Shown here: positions 17,130-25,212 of the stretch, piece after piece
Position numbering within the stretch: position 1 is the first letter of the stretch
Layout of the letters: each line of letters starts with the position of its first letter
Source: an uncultured Campylobacter sp.
GTDB lineage: Bacteria > Campylobacterota > Campylobacteria > Campylobacterales > Campylobacteraceae
Assembly: GCF_947255105.1 (NCBI RefSeq)
Contig: NZ_CAMYFP010000012.1
Location: 1-34,270 of the forward strand
Direction of reading: 5' to 3'
Length of the DNA stretch: 34,270 bases
Notes under the pieces: generated by a model
Seen by the model: only the letters and a program-made list of their open reading frames with translations
What the model was told of the DNA's origin: nothing
Databases searched by the model: none
Made by a program: the position numbers and the translations under genes

Positions 17130-18995
17130 ATGGATTATGATGTTGTTGTAGTTGGTGGCGGTCATGCGGGGATTGAGGCATGTTTGGCTGCTGCAAAGAT
17201 GGGAAAAAAGACTCTACTTATAACTATACTTGCCGAACAAATTGGTGCAACTAGCTGCAATCCTGCAATTGGCGGACTTGCAAAGGGACATTTAGTAAAA
17301 GAGATTGACTCACTTGGCGGAGCAATGGGGCTAATAACTGATAATTGCGGCATACAGTTTCGTATCTTAAATGAGAGCAAAGGTCCAGCCGTTAGAGGCA
17401 CTAGAGCCCAAATTGATATGGATAAATATAGAATTTTTGCTAGAAATTTACTTCTAAATACTCCAAATTTAACCATTAGTCAAGAGATTGCAACTGATAT
17501 TTTAACAAAAAATGGCAAAATTTGTGGCGTAAAAACTCATCTTAACAACATCTACAACACCACAAAACTCATCATAACAACAGGCACCTTTCTAAATGGC
17601 TTAGTTCATGTTGGCACAAATAAGCTAAAAGCCGGTAGAGTTGGAGAGTTAAGTAGCACCAAACTATCAGCTAGTCTTAAAGAGCTAGGACTTGATATGG
17701 GCAGACTAAAGACTGGAACTTGCCCTAGAATAGATGCAAAAAGTATTGATTTTAGCACACTTGATAGACAAGATGGCGATACAAATCCAACTCCATTTAG
17801 CCACAAAACCAAAAATTTCTCTCCGACACAACTCCCCTGCTTTATAGCCTACACCAACACAAAAACTCACGATATCATAAGAGCAAATTTTGACAAAGCA
17901 CCTATTTTTACAGGTCAGATAGAGGGAGTTGGACCAAGATATTGCCCAAGTATAGAGGATAAAATAAACCGCTTCAAAGACAAAGAGCACCACCATATAT
18001 TTGTAGAGCCACAAACTGCAAATGCTACAGAATACTATGTAAATGGACTCTCAACTTCACTGCCTTATGATGTGCAAGTTGAGTTTCTACACACTATAGA
18101 GGGCTTTGAAAATGCTCGCATAGTAAGGCATGGTTATGCTATTGAGTATGACTATGTTGAGCCAACTGAGCTAAAACACTCACTTGAGACCAAAAAAATA
18201 GATGGACTCTTTCTTGCTGGTCAAATCAATGGCACAACAGGTTATGAAGAGGCCGCAGCGCAAGGACTTATAGCTGGTATCAACGCCTCTTTAGCGCTAG
18301 ATGAAAAAGAGCCACTAATCTTACGAAGAGATGAGGCTTATATTGGTGTTTTGATAGATGACTTAGTTACAAAAGGGACAAAAGAGCCATATAGAATGTT
18401 TACTAGCAGAGCCGAATATAGGCTACTTTTACGCGAAGACAATGCCTTTTTGAGGCTAAACAAATATGGTTATGATATCGGTCTTATAGACAAAGCCACC
18501 TTTGAACTTACACAAAAGATAAAAAAAGAGATAGATGATGGAATGGACTATCTGCTAAACACCACCCTAACGCCATCAAAAGAGAATTTAAAGCTCTTAG
18601 AAAGCCTTGATGAAGAGGCGATAGTACAAAACATAACTTTGCAAAAGATAGTTGCAAGAAAGAGCTTTACCAAAGAGAAGCTTCAAAAACTTCATCCAAT
18701 GTTTGATAAATTTATGGCTATCTCACTTGAACAAATTCTCATCGAATCCAAATACTACTTCTACATAAAACTCCAAAAAGAGGAAGTTAGCCAAATGGTT
18801 GAGTTTTTGAAGATAAAAATTCCATCTGATATCGACTTTAAAAAGATCTCTGGTCTTTCAAATGAAGTTGTAGAAAAGCTCAATAAATTTAACCCGCCAA
18901 CTCTATTTAATGCTTCGCAAATTAGCGGTATAACTCCAGCTGCGATAGATATATTGCATATCTATATAAAAATGCATAGAGAAAAAAATAACTAA
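17130..18995 (+). CDS. mnmG: tRNA uridine-34 carboxymethylaminomethyl-modifying enzyme, FAD subunit
   Basis: MnmG (GidA) works with MnmE to modify the wobble uridine of several tRNAs. The FAD-binding motif GGGHAGIEA is at residues 9-17. The two conserved cysteines are C43 in TSCNPAIGG and the one in PRYCPSIEDK. The C-terminal helical MnmE/tRNA-binding part ends ITPAAIDILHIYIK. The length of 621 matches the family. AAGGAG lies upstream. Confidence 0.97.
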   Translation: MDYDVVVVGGGHAGIEACLAAAKMGKKTLLITILAEQIGATSCNPAIGGLAKGHLVKEIDSLGGAMGLITDNCGIQFRILNESKGPAVRGTRAQIDMDKYRIFARNLLLNTPNLTISQEIATDILTKNGKICGVKTHLNNIYNTTKLIITTGTFLNGLVHVGTNKLKAGRVGELSSTKLSASLKELGLDMGRLKTGTCPRIDAKSIDFSTLDRQDGDTNPTPFSHKTKNFSPTQLPCFIAYTNTKTHDIIRANFDKAPIFTGQIEGVGPRYCPSIEDKINRFKDKEHHHIFVEPQTANATEYYVNGLSTSLPYDVQVEFLHTIEGFENARIVRHGYAIEYDYVEPTELKHSLETKKIDGLFLAGQINGTTGYEEAAAQGLIAGINASLALDEKEPLILRRDEAYIGVLIDDLVTKGTKEPYRMFTSRAEYRLLLREDNAFLRLNKYGYDIGLIDKATFELTQKIKKEIDDGMDYLLNTTLTPSKENLKLLESLDEEAIVQNITLQKIVARKSFTKEKLQKLHPMFDKFMAISLEQILIESKYYFYIKLQKEEVSQMVEFLKIKIPSDIDFKKISGLSNEVVEKLNKFNPPTLFNASQISGITPAAIDILHIYIKMHREKNN

Positions 18996-19044
18996 ATTTA
19001 AGAAAAAATTTGTTAAAATTTGCTCTTAAAAAATGGAGTGTAAA

Positions 19045-19962
19045 ATGAGTTACCAACGAAAAGATCTGCTAGGACTTAGAGATCTTAGCAAAGAGGAGAT
19101 GCTCTTTTTTATAGAGCTTGCTAAAAAATACAAAAAACTAAACAAAGAGCCAATCAAAAAATCAGACATCTTACGTGGCAAAACAGTCATCAATGCCTTT
19201 TTTGAAAACTCAACTCGCACAAGAACATCTTTTGAGACAGCTGCCAAAAGATTGGGAGCTGATGCCATAAATTTCAGCTCCTCTCAAAGCAGCGTAACCA
19301 AAGGTGAAACACTCATCGATACCATCAAAAACATGGAAGCTATGCAGGCTGAGTTTTTTGCCATAAGACACAGTTCTTCAGGAAGTGTGCAGTTTGTGGC
19401 AAAAAATGTCGATGCTCACATCGTAAATGCAGGCGATGGCAAAAACGAACATCCAAGTCAAGGGCTACTTGATATCTTTACTATCATGGAGCACAAAGGC
19501 GATCTAAATGGCAAAAAGATAGCAATTATTGGAGATATTGATCATAGTAGAGTTGCAAGAAGTGATATTTGGGGCATGAAGAAATTTGGCGCTCACATAA
19601 CTCTTTTTGGACCACCTTTTATGCTACCAAACAGAGTCGATGCCTTTGAGTGCGAAGTGGCAAAAAATATAAACGAAGCAGTCGATGGTGCCGATGCTAT
19701 CATAATGCTTAGAATTCAACTTGAAAGACAAAATGATGAAGTAGCCTTTCCAAGCAAAAGAGAGTATAGTAAATTTTTTGGTCTAAACAGAGCAAGAGTT
19801 GCCCTTGCAAATAACCCTGTAGTGCTCCATCCAGGACCGATAAATAGAGGCGTTGAGCTAAATTCAGATGTTGCTGATGGAAAGTGCTCTGTTATTTTAA
19901 ATCAAGTTGAAAATGGTGTTGCCATAAGAATGGCTATCTTTGACATTTTAAGTAGAAATTAG
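19045..19962 (+). CDS. pyrB: Aspartate carbamoyltransferase catalytic subunit
   Basis: PyrB joins carbamoyl phosphate to aspartate in the second step of pyrimidine synthesis. NSTRTRTSFE and EHPSQGLLD are the substrate loops, and HPGPINRGVE near the C-terminus is diagnostic of the aspartate enzyme. I chose the ATG at 19045 (305 residues) over 19033 because GGAG then sits at normal spacing and the protein begins as expected. pyrC follows after 9 bp. No pyrI regulatory subunit is present. Confidence 0.95.
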   Translation: MSYQRKDLLGLRDLSKEEMLFFIELAKKYKKLNKEPIKKSDILRGKTVINAFFENSTRTRTSFETAAKRLGADAINFSSSQSSVTKGETLIDTIKNMEAMQAEFFAIRHSSSGSVQFVAKNVDAHIVNAGDGKNEHPSQGLLDIFTIMEHKGDLNGKKIAIIGDIDHSRVARSDIWGMKKFGAHITLFGPPFMLPNRVDAFECEVAKNINEAVDGADAIIMLRIQLERQNDEVAFPSKREYSKFFGLNRARVALANNPVVLHPGPINRGVELNSDVADGKCSVILNQVENGVAIRMAIFDILSRN

Positions 19963-19971
19963 GGGTAAAAA

Positions 19972-21255
19972 GTGAGTATCTTTATAAAAAATGGCACAAT
20001 TGTCAATGCCTGTGGCACAACCAAAGCCAACATCTTCATCAAAGATGACACAATCACCAAAATTACAGATGAGATTATCAAAGCAGATCTTACAATAGAT
20101 GCTAAAGATAAGCTAGTTTTTCCTGGACTTATCGATATGCATGTTCATTTTAGAGATCCTGGACTTGAGTATAAAGACGATATCAAAACTGGTTCAATGT
20201 CGGCTGTTGCAGGTGGCGTTACAACAGCTCTTCCTATGGCAAATACAAACCCCGTCAATGACAACGCAGTCATAACTCGCGATATGATTGCAAAAGCCAA
20301 AAGAGTTGGGCTTATCGACCTACTTCCAATAGGCGCCATCACCAAAGGGCTAGATGGCGGTCACATAACTGAGATGGGCGATATGATAGAGGCTGGCGCG
20401 GTGGCGTTTAGCGATGATGGGTTGCCTGTTAGCTCAAGTGATGTTATGAGAGCTGCATTAGAATATAGCGCACACTTTGGCTCATTTGTCATTAGCCACT
20501 GTGAGGATTGTTCGCTTTGTAGAAGTGGCGTGATGCATGAGGGAAGAGTTAGCGCTTTGCTTGGACTAAAGGGAATGCCACGCGAAAAAGAGGAGATTAT
20601 GACTAGTAGGGATATGCTATTGGCAAAACTTACAGGCGGTCACATTCACATAGCTCACGTTAGCTCAAAATGGTCACTAAAGATCATAGAGATGGCAAAA
20701 AAAGAGGGAGTAAATATCACTTGCGAGGCGACACCTCATCACTTTAGCTTTACAGATGAGTGCTTGATGGGCTATGACTCCAACTACAAAATGTCGCCAC
20801 CACTTCGCGAAGAAAGCGACAAAATAGCTGTTAGAGAGGCTTTGAAAAGTGGGCTTATAGATGTTATTGCAACCGACCACGCACCGCATTTTTATGATGA
20901 TAAGTTTGTAGAGTTTGATAGAGCTAGCTTTGGAATTTTGGGACTTCAGACCTTAGTTCCACTTACTTTAAAATTAGTTGAAGATGGCGTTATCACTTTT
21001 GAGAGAATGTGCGAGCTAACCTCAACCAATCCTGCCAAAATCTTAGGACTTAAAAACAAAGGTGCTATAAAAGAGGGAATGTTAGCAGACATTGCGATTA
21101 TCGATAAAGAGCTTAAATATCTCTATGATGAGAAGCTAAACAAATCCAAGTCAACAAACTCACCTCTTTTTGGCAAAGAGCTAAAAGGAGCGGTAACTCA
21201 TACCATAAAGAGTGGTAAGTTGGTCTATAAATTTCCAGATGTGATATTTGAGTGA
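19972..21255 (+). CDS. pyrC: Dihydroorotase, type I
   Basis: PyrC closes carbamoyl-aspartate to dihydroorotate. The metal motif is DMHVHFRDPG, later histidines are in ISHCED and HIAHVSS, and ATDHAPH carries the catalytic Asp. At the position of the carboxylated Lys of many amidohydrolases the protein reads VAFSDDGLPV, as in the Aquifex-type enzyme known to assemble with PyrB. The start is GTG behind AGGGG. The adjacent pyrB makes a PyrB-PyrC complex plausible. Confidence 0.93.
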   Translation: MSIFIKNGTIVNACGTTKANIFIKDDTITKITDEIIKADLTIDAKDKLVFPGLIDMHVHFRDPGLEYKDDIKTGSMSAVAGGVTTALPMANTNPVNDNAVITRDMIAKAKRVGLIDLLPIGAITKGLDGGHITEMGDMIEAGAVAFSDDGLPVSSSDVMRAALEYSAHFGSFVISHCEDCSLCRSGVMHEGRVSALLGLKGMPREKEEIMTSRDMLLAKLTGGHIHIAHVSSKWSLKIIEMAKKEGVNITCEATPHHFSFTDECLMGYDSNYKMSPPLREESDKIAVREALKSGLIDVIATDHAPHFYDDKFVEFDRASFGILGLQTLVPLTLKLVEDGVITFERMCELTSTNPAKILGLKNKGAIKEGMLADIAIIDKELKYLYDEKLNKSKSTNSPLFGKELKGAVTHTIKSGKLVYKFPDVIFE

Positions 21256-21300
21256 TGATATTTAAATTTGGCTGTCATTTTGAAATTTAAAGGATAAGAG

Positions 21301-22533
21301 ATGATAAATAGAGAAAGACTTATAAAAAGTATTGAAGATATCTCTAAATTTGGCGCACTTGAGGGCGGCGGCATAACTAGACTTGCCTTTAGCAAAGAGG
21401 AAAAAGCAGCAAGAAAACATCTACTAGAGCTTGCTGGCAAGCTAGGACTTAGCCACAAAGAGGATGGCTTTGGCAATATTTTTTTGACTTTAAAAGGAGA
21501 AGATAGCACACTTCCTAGCATAGCAACTGGCTCGCACTTAGATAGTGTCCCAAACGGTGGCTGCTATGATGGCGCACTTGGCGTTATGTGCGGACTTGAG
21601 GCAATTGCCTCTATAAAAGAGAGTGGCAAAAAACCACTAAGAGATCTAACTCTCATCGTCTTTTCAGCAGAAGAGTCAAGCAGATTTAAGATGGCTACGA
21701 TGGGTAGCAAGCTAATTGCTGGAAAGCTAGATGAAAAAAGGCTAAAAGAGTTAAAAGATGAAGATGACATAAGCGCCTATGAAGCGGCAAAAGAGTTTGG
21801 TTGTGACGTCTTAAAACTAGACAGGATAAAGCTAGCCAACAACACCTTTGGCGCCTACATAGAGCTCCACATTGAGCAAGGTCCTGTTTTGGAGCGACTA
21901 TGCATTCCAGTTGGCTTGGTAAACGGTATCGCTGCACCTGTTAGGTTTGAGCTCACCATCGAAGGAAGAGCAGATCATAGCGGCGCAACACCTATGAATA
22001 TGAGAAAAGATGCCCTTTTGATGGCAAGTAGGATCATAATCGCCTTAGAAAATATCGCCAAACAGAGAAAAAACACAGTTGCAACAGTTGGATACGTCAA
22101 GGCAAAACCTGGCGTTTTGAATGTCATTGCAGGAAGTGTAACAATGGGCGTTGATATAAGGGATATCTCCAAAGAGGAGCTAGAGAGCGTAGATAAAGAG
22201 GCAAGAGAGATGATAGATGAGTTGTGCAAAAAAGAGGGCTTTGGATATAGCATAAGAGAGCTTGTAAAAGATACGCCTGTCAAGCTAAGCGACAACATCA
22301 TAGAGCTAGCCAAAAATGAGGCCAAAAAGCTAGATATCAAAACTCACAAAATGCCAAGTGGCGCCGGACACGACGCTATGAATATGGTAGGAATAGCAAA
22401 AGATGTAGGTATGCTCTTTATACCATGCAAAAATGGCATAAGTCACAACACAAAAGAGCAGATAAACTATGACGACGCCGCAACAGCTTCAAATTTGCTA
22501 GCCCATATGCTTCTTAGTCTAGCAAGCAGATAG
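21301..22533 (+). CDS. M20-family amidohydrolase (allantoate amidohydrolase / N-carbamoyl-amino-acid hydrolase type)
   Basis: This 410-residue zinc hydrolase belongs to the AllC/HyuC/beta-ureidopropionase group. The metal ligands fit H79 (GSHLDS), D90 (GGCYDGALGV) and the second Glu of SAEESSRF, with HIEQGPVLE and GAGHDAMNM further on. RADHSGATPM marks the lid/dimer domain. These enzymes split ureido groups from allantoate, N-carbamoyl amino acids or ureidopropionate. Sequence alone does not decide the substrate. It follows pyrC by 45 bp with its own AAGGA, so it is probably in the pyrimidine operon, where a carbamoyl-amino-acid substrate would make sense. Confidence 0.85.
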   Translation: MINRERLIKSIEDISKFGALEGGGITRLAFSKEEKAARKHLLELAGKLGLSHKEDGFGNIFLTLKGEDSTLPSIATGSHLDSVPNGGCYDGALGVMCGLEAIASIKESGKKPLRDLTLIVFSAEESSRFKMATMGSKLIAGKLDEKRLKELKDEDDISAYEAAKEFGCDVLKLDRIKLANNTFGAYIELHIEQGPVLERLCIPVGLVNGIAAPVRFELTIEGRADHSGATPMNMRKDALLMASRIIIALENIAKQRKNTVATVGYVKAKPGVLNVIAGSVTMGVDIRDISKEELESVDKEAREMIDELCKKEGFGYSIRELVKDTPVKLSDNIIELAKNEAKKLDIKTHKMPSGAGHDAMNMVGIAKDVGMLFIPCKNGISHNTKEQINYDDAATASNLLAHMLLSLASR

Positions 22534-22534
22534 C

Positions 22535-22571
22535 ATCCAAACTAGAGTTTGTGCAGAGCTCTAGTTTGGAT
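22535..22571 (+). terminator. Strong hairpin after the pyrB-pyrC-hydrolase run
   Basis: A perfect 13-bp stem (ATCCAAACTAGAG with CTCTAGTTTGGAT) and an 11-nt loop begin two bases after the stop codon at 22533. The T-run after it is weak (TCAAATTT), so termination efficiency is uncertain. The hairpin could also protect a 3' end. Confidence 0.65.
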
Positions 22572-22679
22572 TCAAATTTAAGCTGTTTAGGCAACTCTTA
22601 AGAGTCCATAAAATTACTATTTTTGAAAACAAATCGCAATTTAAATTTCAAAGATATTCTCTATTTTGTAAAATCCTGT

Positions 22680-22685
22680 TATAAT
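22680..22685 (+). promoter_or_regulatory. -10 box of the lipoprotein gene
   Basis: GTTATAAT lies about 50 bp upstream of the ATG at 22737. There is no matching -35, as is usual in Campylobacter. The rest of the spacer from 22572 to 22736 shows nothing else. Confidence 0.6.
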
Positions 22686-22736
22686 CTAGTATTAAAGTAA
22701 GTTTTTAACTTTAATAAAACTTTATTAGGAGAAATT

Positions 22737-23084
22737 ATGAAAAAATCAGTTTTAGCTTCACTGTTTGCTGCTGCCCTACTTTTCACGGGTTGTGCTAAGT
22801 TACAAGATGTTGGTGCCTATACAGAGGGAGTAGAGGTCACAACAACAAAAATGGATCAGATAGTTGAAGGCAAGAGTAAAATGACTGATGTTGAAAAGAT
22901 TGTCGGCTATCCACTCAACAAAAAAGAGACTAAAAATGGTGAAATTTGGTATTATCCATTTACAAAGATAAGACACCTTGGCTCTAACGTCAGCGAGACA
23001 ACTATCTTTGAATTTAACAAAAAAGGCACCGTTGTCAAAAAATATAAAGCAGCAGGTGGTGGCTCAAATCCTTTATTGAGGTAG
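22737..23084 (+). CDS. Small outer-membrane lipoprotein, BamE/SmpA-like
   Basis: This 115-residue protein has a lipoprotein signal peptide: KK, a hydrophobic stretch and a lipobox LFTGC with the lipidated cysteine at 19. The mature part reads IVEGKSKMTDVEKIVGYPL, then WYYPF, then FEFNKKGTVVKKY. That is the 'threshold, difference, format, predicted strand' pattern of the SmpA/OmlA/BamE fold, in which such proteins bind the BAM complex or other envelope partners. The match to BamE itself is weak, so no symbol is given. TAGGAG precedes the start. It stands alone between two terminators. Confidence 0.75.
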   Translation: MKKSVLASLFAAALLFTGCAKLQDVGAYTEGVEVTTTKMDQIVEGKSKMTDVEKIVGYPLNKKETKNGEIWYYPFTKIRHLGSNVSETTIFEFNKKGTVVKKYKAAGGGSNPLLR

Positions 23085-23094
23085 CAAGCTACTA

Positions 23095-23130
23095 TTGCGA
23101 ACCCATTTGAAAAGCAAGTGGGTTTCGCAA
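23095..23130 (+). terminator. Terminator of the lipoprotein gene
   Basis: TTGCGAACCCATTTG pairs with CAAGTGGGTTTCGCAA through a stem of about 15 bp with one bulge and a short AAAAG-type loop. It begins 10 bp after the stop. There is no clean T-run. Confidence 0.6.
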
Positions 23131-23380
23131 GCCTCACATAGCATATTTAAACAACAATCCAACCACTTTTATCTCTTTGTTTTGAAGTCAAAACTGCTAT
23201 CATTACTCAAATTTAAGCTACTTTTACATCATCCTCAAATGTTAAAAGCCCTTTGTCATTGTTATAAAACAAACTATCTTTTAGCCACAACACAGCAGCT
23301 CTTTTAAAACTTTTTAATCGCCATTATCTAAAAACCTATTTGAAATTTAAACTACTTAAACTTATAAAAACAGCCCAAAT
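23131..23380. other. Spacer without a clear gene
   Basis: This 250-bp AT-rich stretch lies between the lipoprotein terminator and the PepSY gene. The only coding hint is a short open frame of about 35 codons on the minus strand (about 23212-23320), reading in part VLWLKDSLFYNNDKGLLTF, with a stop two codons before it. It could be a relic of a lost gene. I see no RNA gene or clear promoter. Confidence 0.4.
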
Positions 23381-23932
23381 TTAAAGACTAATATAGCCCA
23401 AAACCACACATGCAAAAATGCCAGCAGCAATAACTAAGAGCTGTGCTTTTCGCTCTTTTTTATTGGCAAAGAAAGTTATCATCAAACCAGAGAGATAAAA
23501 AAGCATTAAAGAAAAGCCAAAACTTATCGATAAAATCCTAAAATACCAACCAGTTTTGTCTTTGTGAAGCATGATGATGTTGCCCAAAAAACTTCTTTTT
23601 GTAGTAGTTACAACAAGCTCATCTTTTGCCTGCTTGACATTTATGCTATAGCTTGCAGTTCCCATAGTAAGCCCGCCTTGCTTTTTGTCTTTTTTGAGAT
23701 TTACATCGCTTGGAATTTTTATATTTTGCTCTTTTAAAAATTGCAAAACCACCTCTTGCTCTGCTCCTTTTTGCAAAACCAAATTTGTTTTATAGCTGTT
23801 TTTTGTAGCCATAAAGTCTTGATTGGCGCCAAAGATATAAGCAAGCCCACTAACTGCATAAAGCAAAGCAACTGGTAGAAAAAATAGACTCAAATAGATA
23901 TGAAACTGACGAAAAAATTTGTATCTGTTCAT
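23381..23932 (-). CDS. PepSY-associated transmembrane protein
   Basis: This 183-residue protein has a membrane helix at about 12-34, an extracytoplasmic domain at about 35-128 (PepSY-like, with SFLGNIIMLHKDKTGWYFRIL at its end) and helices at about 130-155 and 163-182. H11 in RQFHIYLSL and H123 in MLHKDK lie where PepSY-TM proteins keep conserved histidines. Relatives are linked to iron uptake and ferric-siderophore reduction or act as inner-membrane accessory proteins. AAGGAG precedes the ATG. A Fur-like site overlaps its -10 box, so iron control is likely. Confidence 0.75.
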   Translation of the reverse strand: MNRYKFFRQFHIYLSLFFLPVALLYAVSGLAYIFGANQDFMATKNSYKTNLVLQKGAEQEVVLQFLKEQNIKIPSDVNLKKDKKQGGLTMGTASYSINVKQAKDELVVTTTKRSFLGNIIMLHKDKTGWYFRILSISFGFSLMLFYLSGLMITFFANKKERKAQLLVIAAGIFACVVLGYISL

Positions 23933-23947
23933 AATACACTCCTTTTA

Positions 23948-23964
23948 TGATAATGAAAATTATA
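23948..23964 (-). promoter_or_regulatory. Fur-box-like site over the PepSY gene -10
   Basis: TGATAATGAAAATTA (23948-23962) matches one half of the TGATAAT-N-ATTATCA Fur consensus fully and the other partly (11 of 14). It overlaps TATAAT on the minus strand (23959-23964), the likely -10 of the PepSY gene. Repressor binding here would block the promoter. Confidence 0.5.
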
Positions 23965-24022
23965 ACACAATAATTAATTTTTTTATTGAAATTTAGATGG
24001 ATAGAAAAATGAATTTAAAATT

Positions 24023-24110
24023 AAAGATGATAGTTGTATAAACTCAAATTCTGCTAATTTTATCCCTCTTACAAAAAGAGACAAAAATGTCTTAAAAGCC
24101 ACCTATCATA
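24023..24110. repeat. Copy 1 of an 88-bp intergenic repeat
   Basis: This copy matches 26236-26323 at 81 of 88 positions without gaps. It is bordered by ATGATAG (24027-24033) and CTATCAT (24103-24109) and has an internal AGACA-aaaa-TGTCT hairpin. It lies between the divergent PepSY gene and dba. Confidence 0.85.
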
Positions 24111-24166
24111 AAGAAAAGTAAATTTATAGAATAGTTTTAAAAAATAGGTAAAAACTACACCAATGA

Positions 24167-24181
24167 TGATAATGATTGCAA
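24167..24181. promoter_or_regulatory. Fur-box-like site in the PepSY/dba spacer
   Basis: TGATAATGATTGCAA has a perfect left half of the Fur consensus and 4 of 7 in the right half. It lies between the two stronger candidates and might be a secondary or chance site. Confidence 0.35.
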
Positions 24182-24226
24182 TATAAATACATTTTTATTT
24201 AAGAGATATGTAAAATAAAATTTTAA

Positions 24227-24241
24227 AGATAATCATTATTA
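24227..24241 (+). promoter_or_regulatory. Fur box upstream of dba-dsbI
   Basis: AGATAATCATTATTA matches the 7-1-7 Fur consensus TGATAAT-N-ATTATCA at 12 of 14 defined positions. It ends about 27 bp upstream of TATAAT (24269-24274), so it covers the -35 region of the dba promoter. Iron- and Fur-dependent control of dba-dsbI has been reported in C. jejuni. Confidence 0.65.
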
Positions 24242-24268
24242 TTAAGTTGTAATTTTTAAAAAACGATG

Positions 24269-24274
24269 TATAAT
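24269..24274 (+). promoter_or_regulatory. -10 box of the dba operon
   Basis: TATAAT lies 31 bp upstream of the dba ATG at 24305, preceded by the Fur-like site. It is the best -10 in the spacer. Confidence 0.6.
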
Positions 24275-24304
24275 CTGTTACATAATTCTTACAAAGGATG
24301 CGTC

Positions 24305-24472
24305 ATGGAATTTTTAATGGTGCTAATGTTTTTCTTAGCCGGTCTGTTTCTTTGGCTAAAGCCTGAGAAAAAAAATCGAGTCTTTTATTTTACATATGCT
24401 GGAATTTTTATTTTGATCTTCATGATGGCATATGTTAATAAATTTACAGTTTTACCAATGGGCAATTTTTAG
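24305..24472 (+). CDS. dba: Dba-like small membrane protein
   Basis: This 55-residue protein consists almost entirely of two membrane helices (about 3-17 and 27-43) with a short KPEKK loop. The ATG at 24305 was chosen over 24266 because AAAGGA lies 7 bp upstream. Size, topology and position directly before a DsbI-type gene fit Dba, the accessory protein encoded in the dba-dsbI operon of C. jejuni, where dba translation is coupled to dsbI. Identity rests on context more than on motifs. Confidence 0.7.
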   Translation: MEFLMVLMFFLAGLFLWLKPEKKNRVFYFTYAGIFILIFMMAYVNKFTVLPMGNF

Positions 24473-24481
24473 GAGAAAAAG

Positions 24482-25204
24482 ATGAGTAAATATCAAAATA
24501 TCCCCGAAACTTGGGGCGATGATGAAAAATTATTTTTTAATCTTTTTGCACTTGCTGGGCTTTTGCTTGTAGCACTTCCTGTTGGAATTGCGTGCATTGT
24601 TTTGGGCTTTGGAATGGGCGATAGCCCTTGCATTATGTGTTGGCATGAGAGATTTTGCATGGTTGCAATTTCATTTATGGCGATTTTAATCGTTCGCTAT
24701 GGTTGCAAAATGAGATATCTTGCAAGTCTTTTGTTTCTTGCGTGCCTAGGGCTTTATGATGGATTTGTGCACTATAGTCTAGATGGAACTTATGGTGGAT
24801 ATTTAGACATCAAACAGGGATTTGGACTTGAGATTTTGGGTGCTCATACACAGTTTTGGGTCGTTGTTGTGCATTTTTGTGTCTTTTTATTTTTGGGAGT
24901 CATTTTGTTACTTGGGAAAAATGTTGGTTCTATCATAGATAAAAGCGAAAAGGGAGCTTATGGTAGGGTTTTGCCAGAGTTTTTAATGGGAAAAATCGCC
25001 GTTATTGTTTTTGTAGTTGTGATGGGATTTAACTTAGTTCAATCATTTGTAACTGCTGGAATTCCGCCGTACCTTGCTTCAGCGACACCTTCAAGAATGA
25101 CTTTTGATCCATCAAAGTGGTTTTGGGAGCTAGATCACTGGTATGAAACTGAGATTGACTATCGAAGCGACTGGAATCCAAACTTGCCTTATTTACCTAA
25201 TTAG
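24482..25204 (+). CDS. dsbI: DsbI-type thiol-disulfide oxidoreductase, membrane part only
   Basis: DsbB/DsbI proteins reoxidise periplasmic thiol-disulfide enzymes and pass electrons to quinone. This 240-residue protein has five predicted helices (about 17-40, 57-72, 78-94, 124-146, 169-191), as in DsbI rather than the four of DsbB. The first loop carries the redox motif C50-I-M-C53 followed by the conserved WHER. The second periplasmic loop (93-122) has no cysteine, so the second DsbB pair is absent. Known C. jejuni DsbI is about 500 residues because a beta-propeller is fused; here that part is the next gene. AGGAG precedes the start. Confidence 0.8.
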   Translation: MSKYQNIPETWGDDEKLFFNLFALAGLLLVALPVGIACIVLGFGMGDSPCIMCWHERFCMVAISFMAILIVRYGCKMRYLASLLFLACLGLYDGFVHYSLDGTYGGYLDIKQGFGLEILGAHTQFWVVVVHFCVFLFLGVILLLGKNVGSIIDKSEKGAYGRVLPEFLMGKIAVIVFVVVMGFNLVQSFVTAGIPPYLASATPSRMTFDPSKWFWELDHWYETEIDYRSDWNPNLPYLPN

Positions 25205-25212
25205 GAGTTCAT

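Noticed and set aside
23095..23307. 70-codon plus-strand frame after the lipoprotein gene
   Set aside because: It starts inside the terminator hairpin, has no ribosome site and an unlikely composition.
23212..23320. Minus-strand open frame of about 35 codons that would need a frameshift to gain an ATG
   Set aside because: Too short and without a ribosome site or match; mentioned only as a possible relic in the spacer entry.
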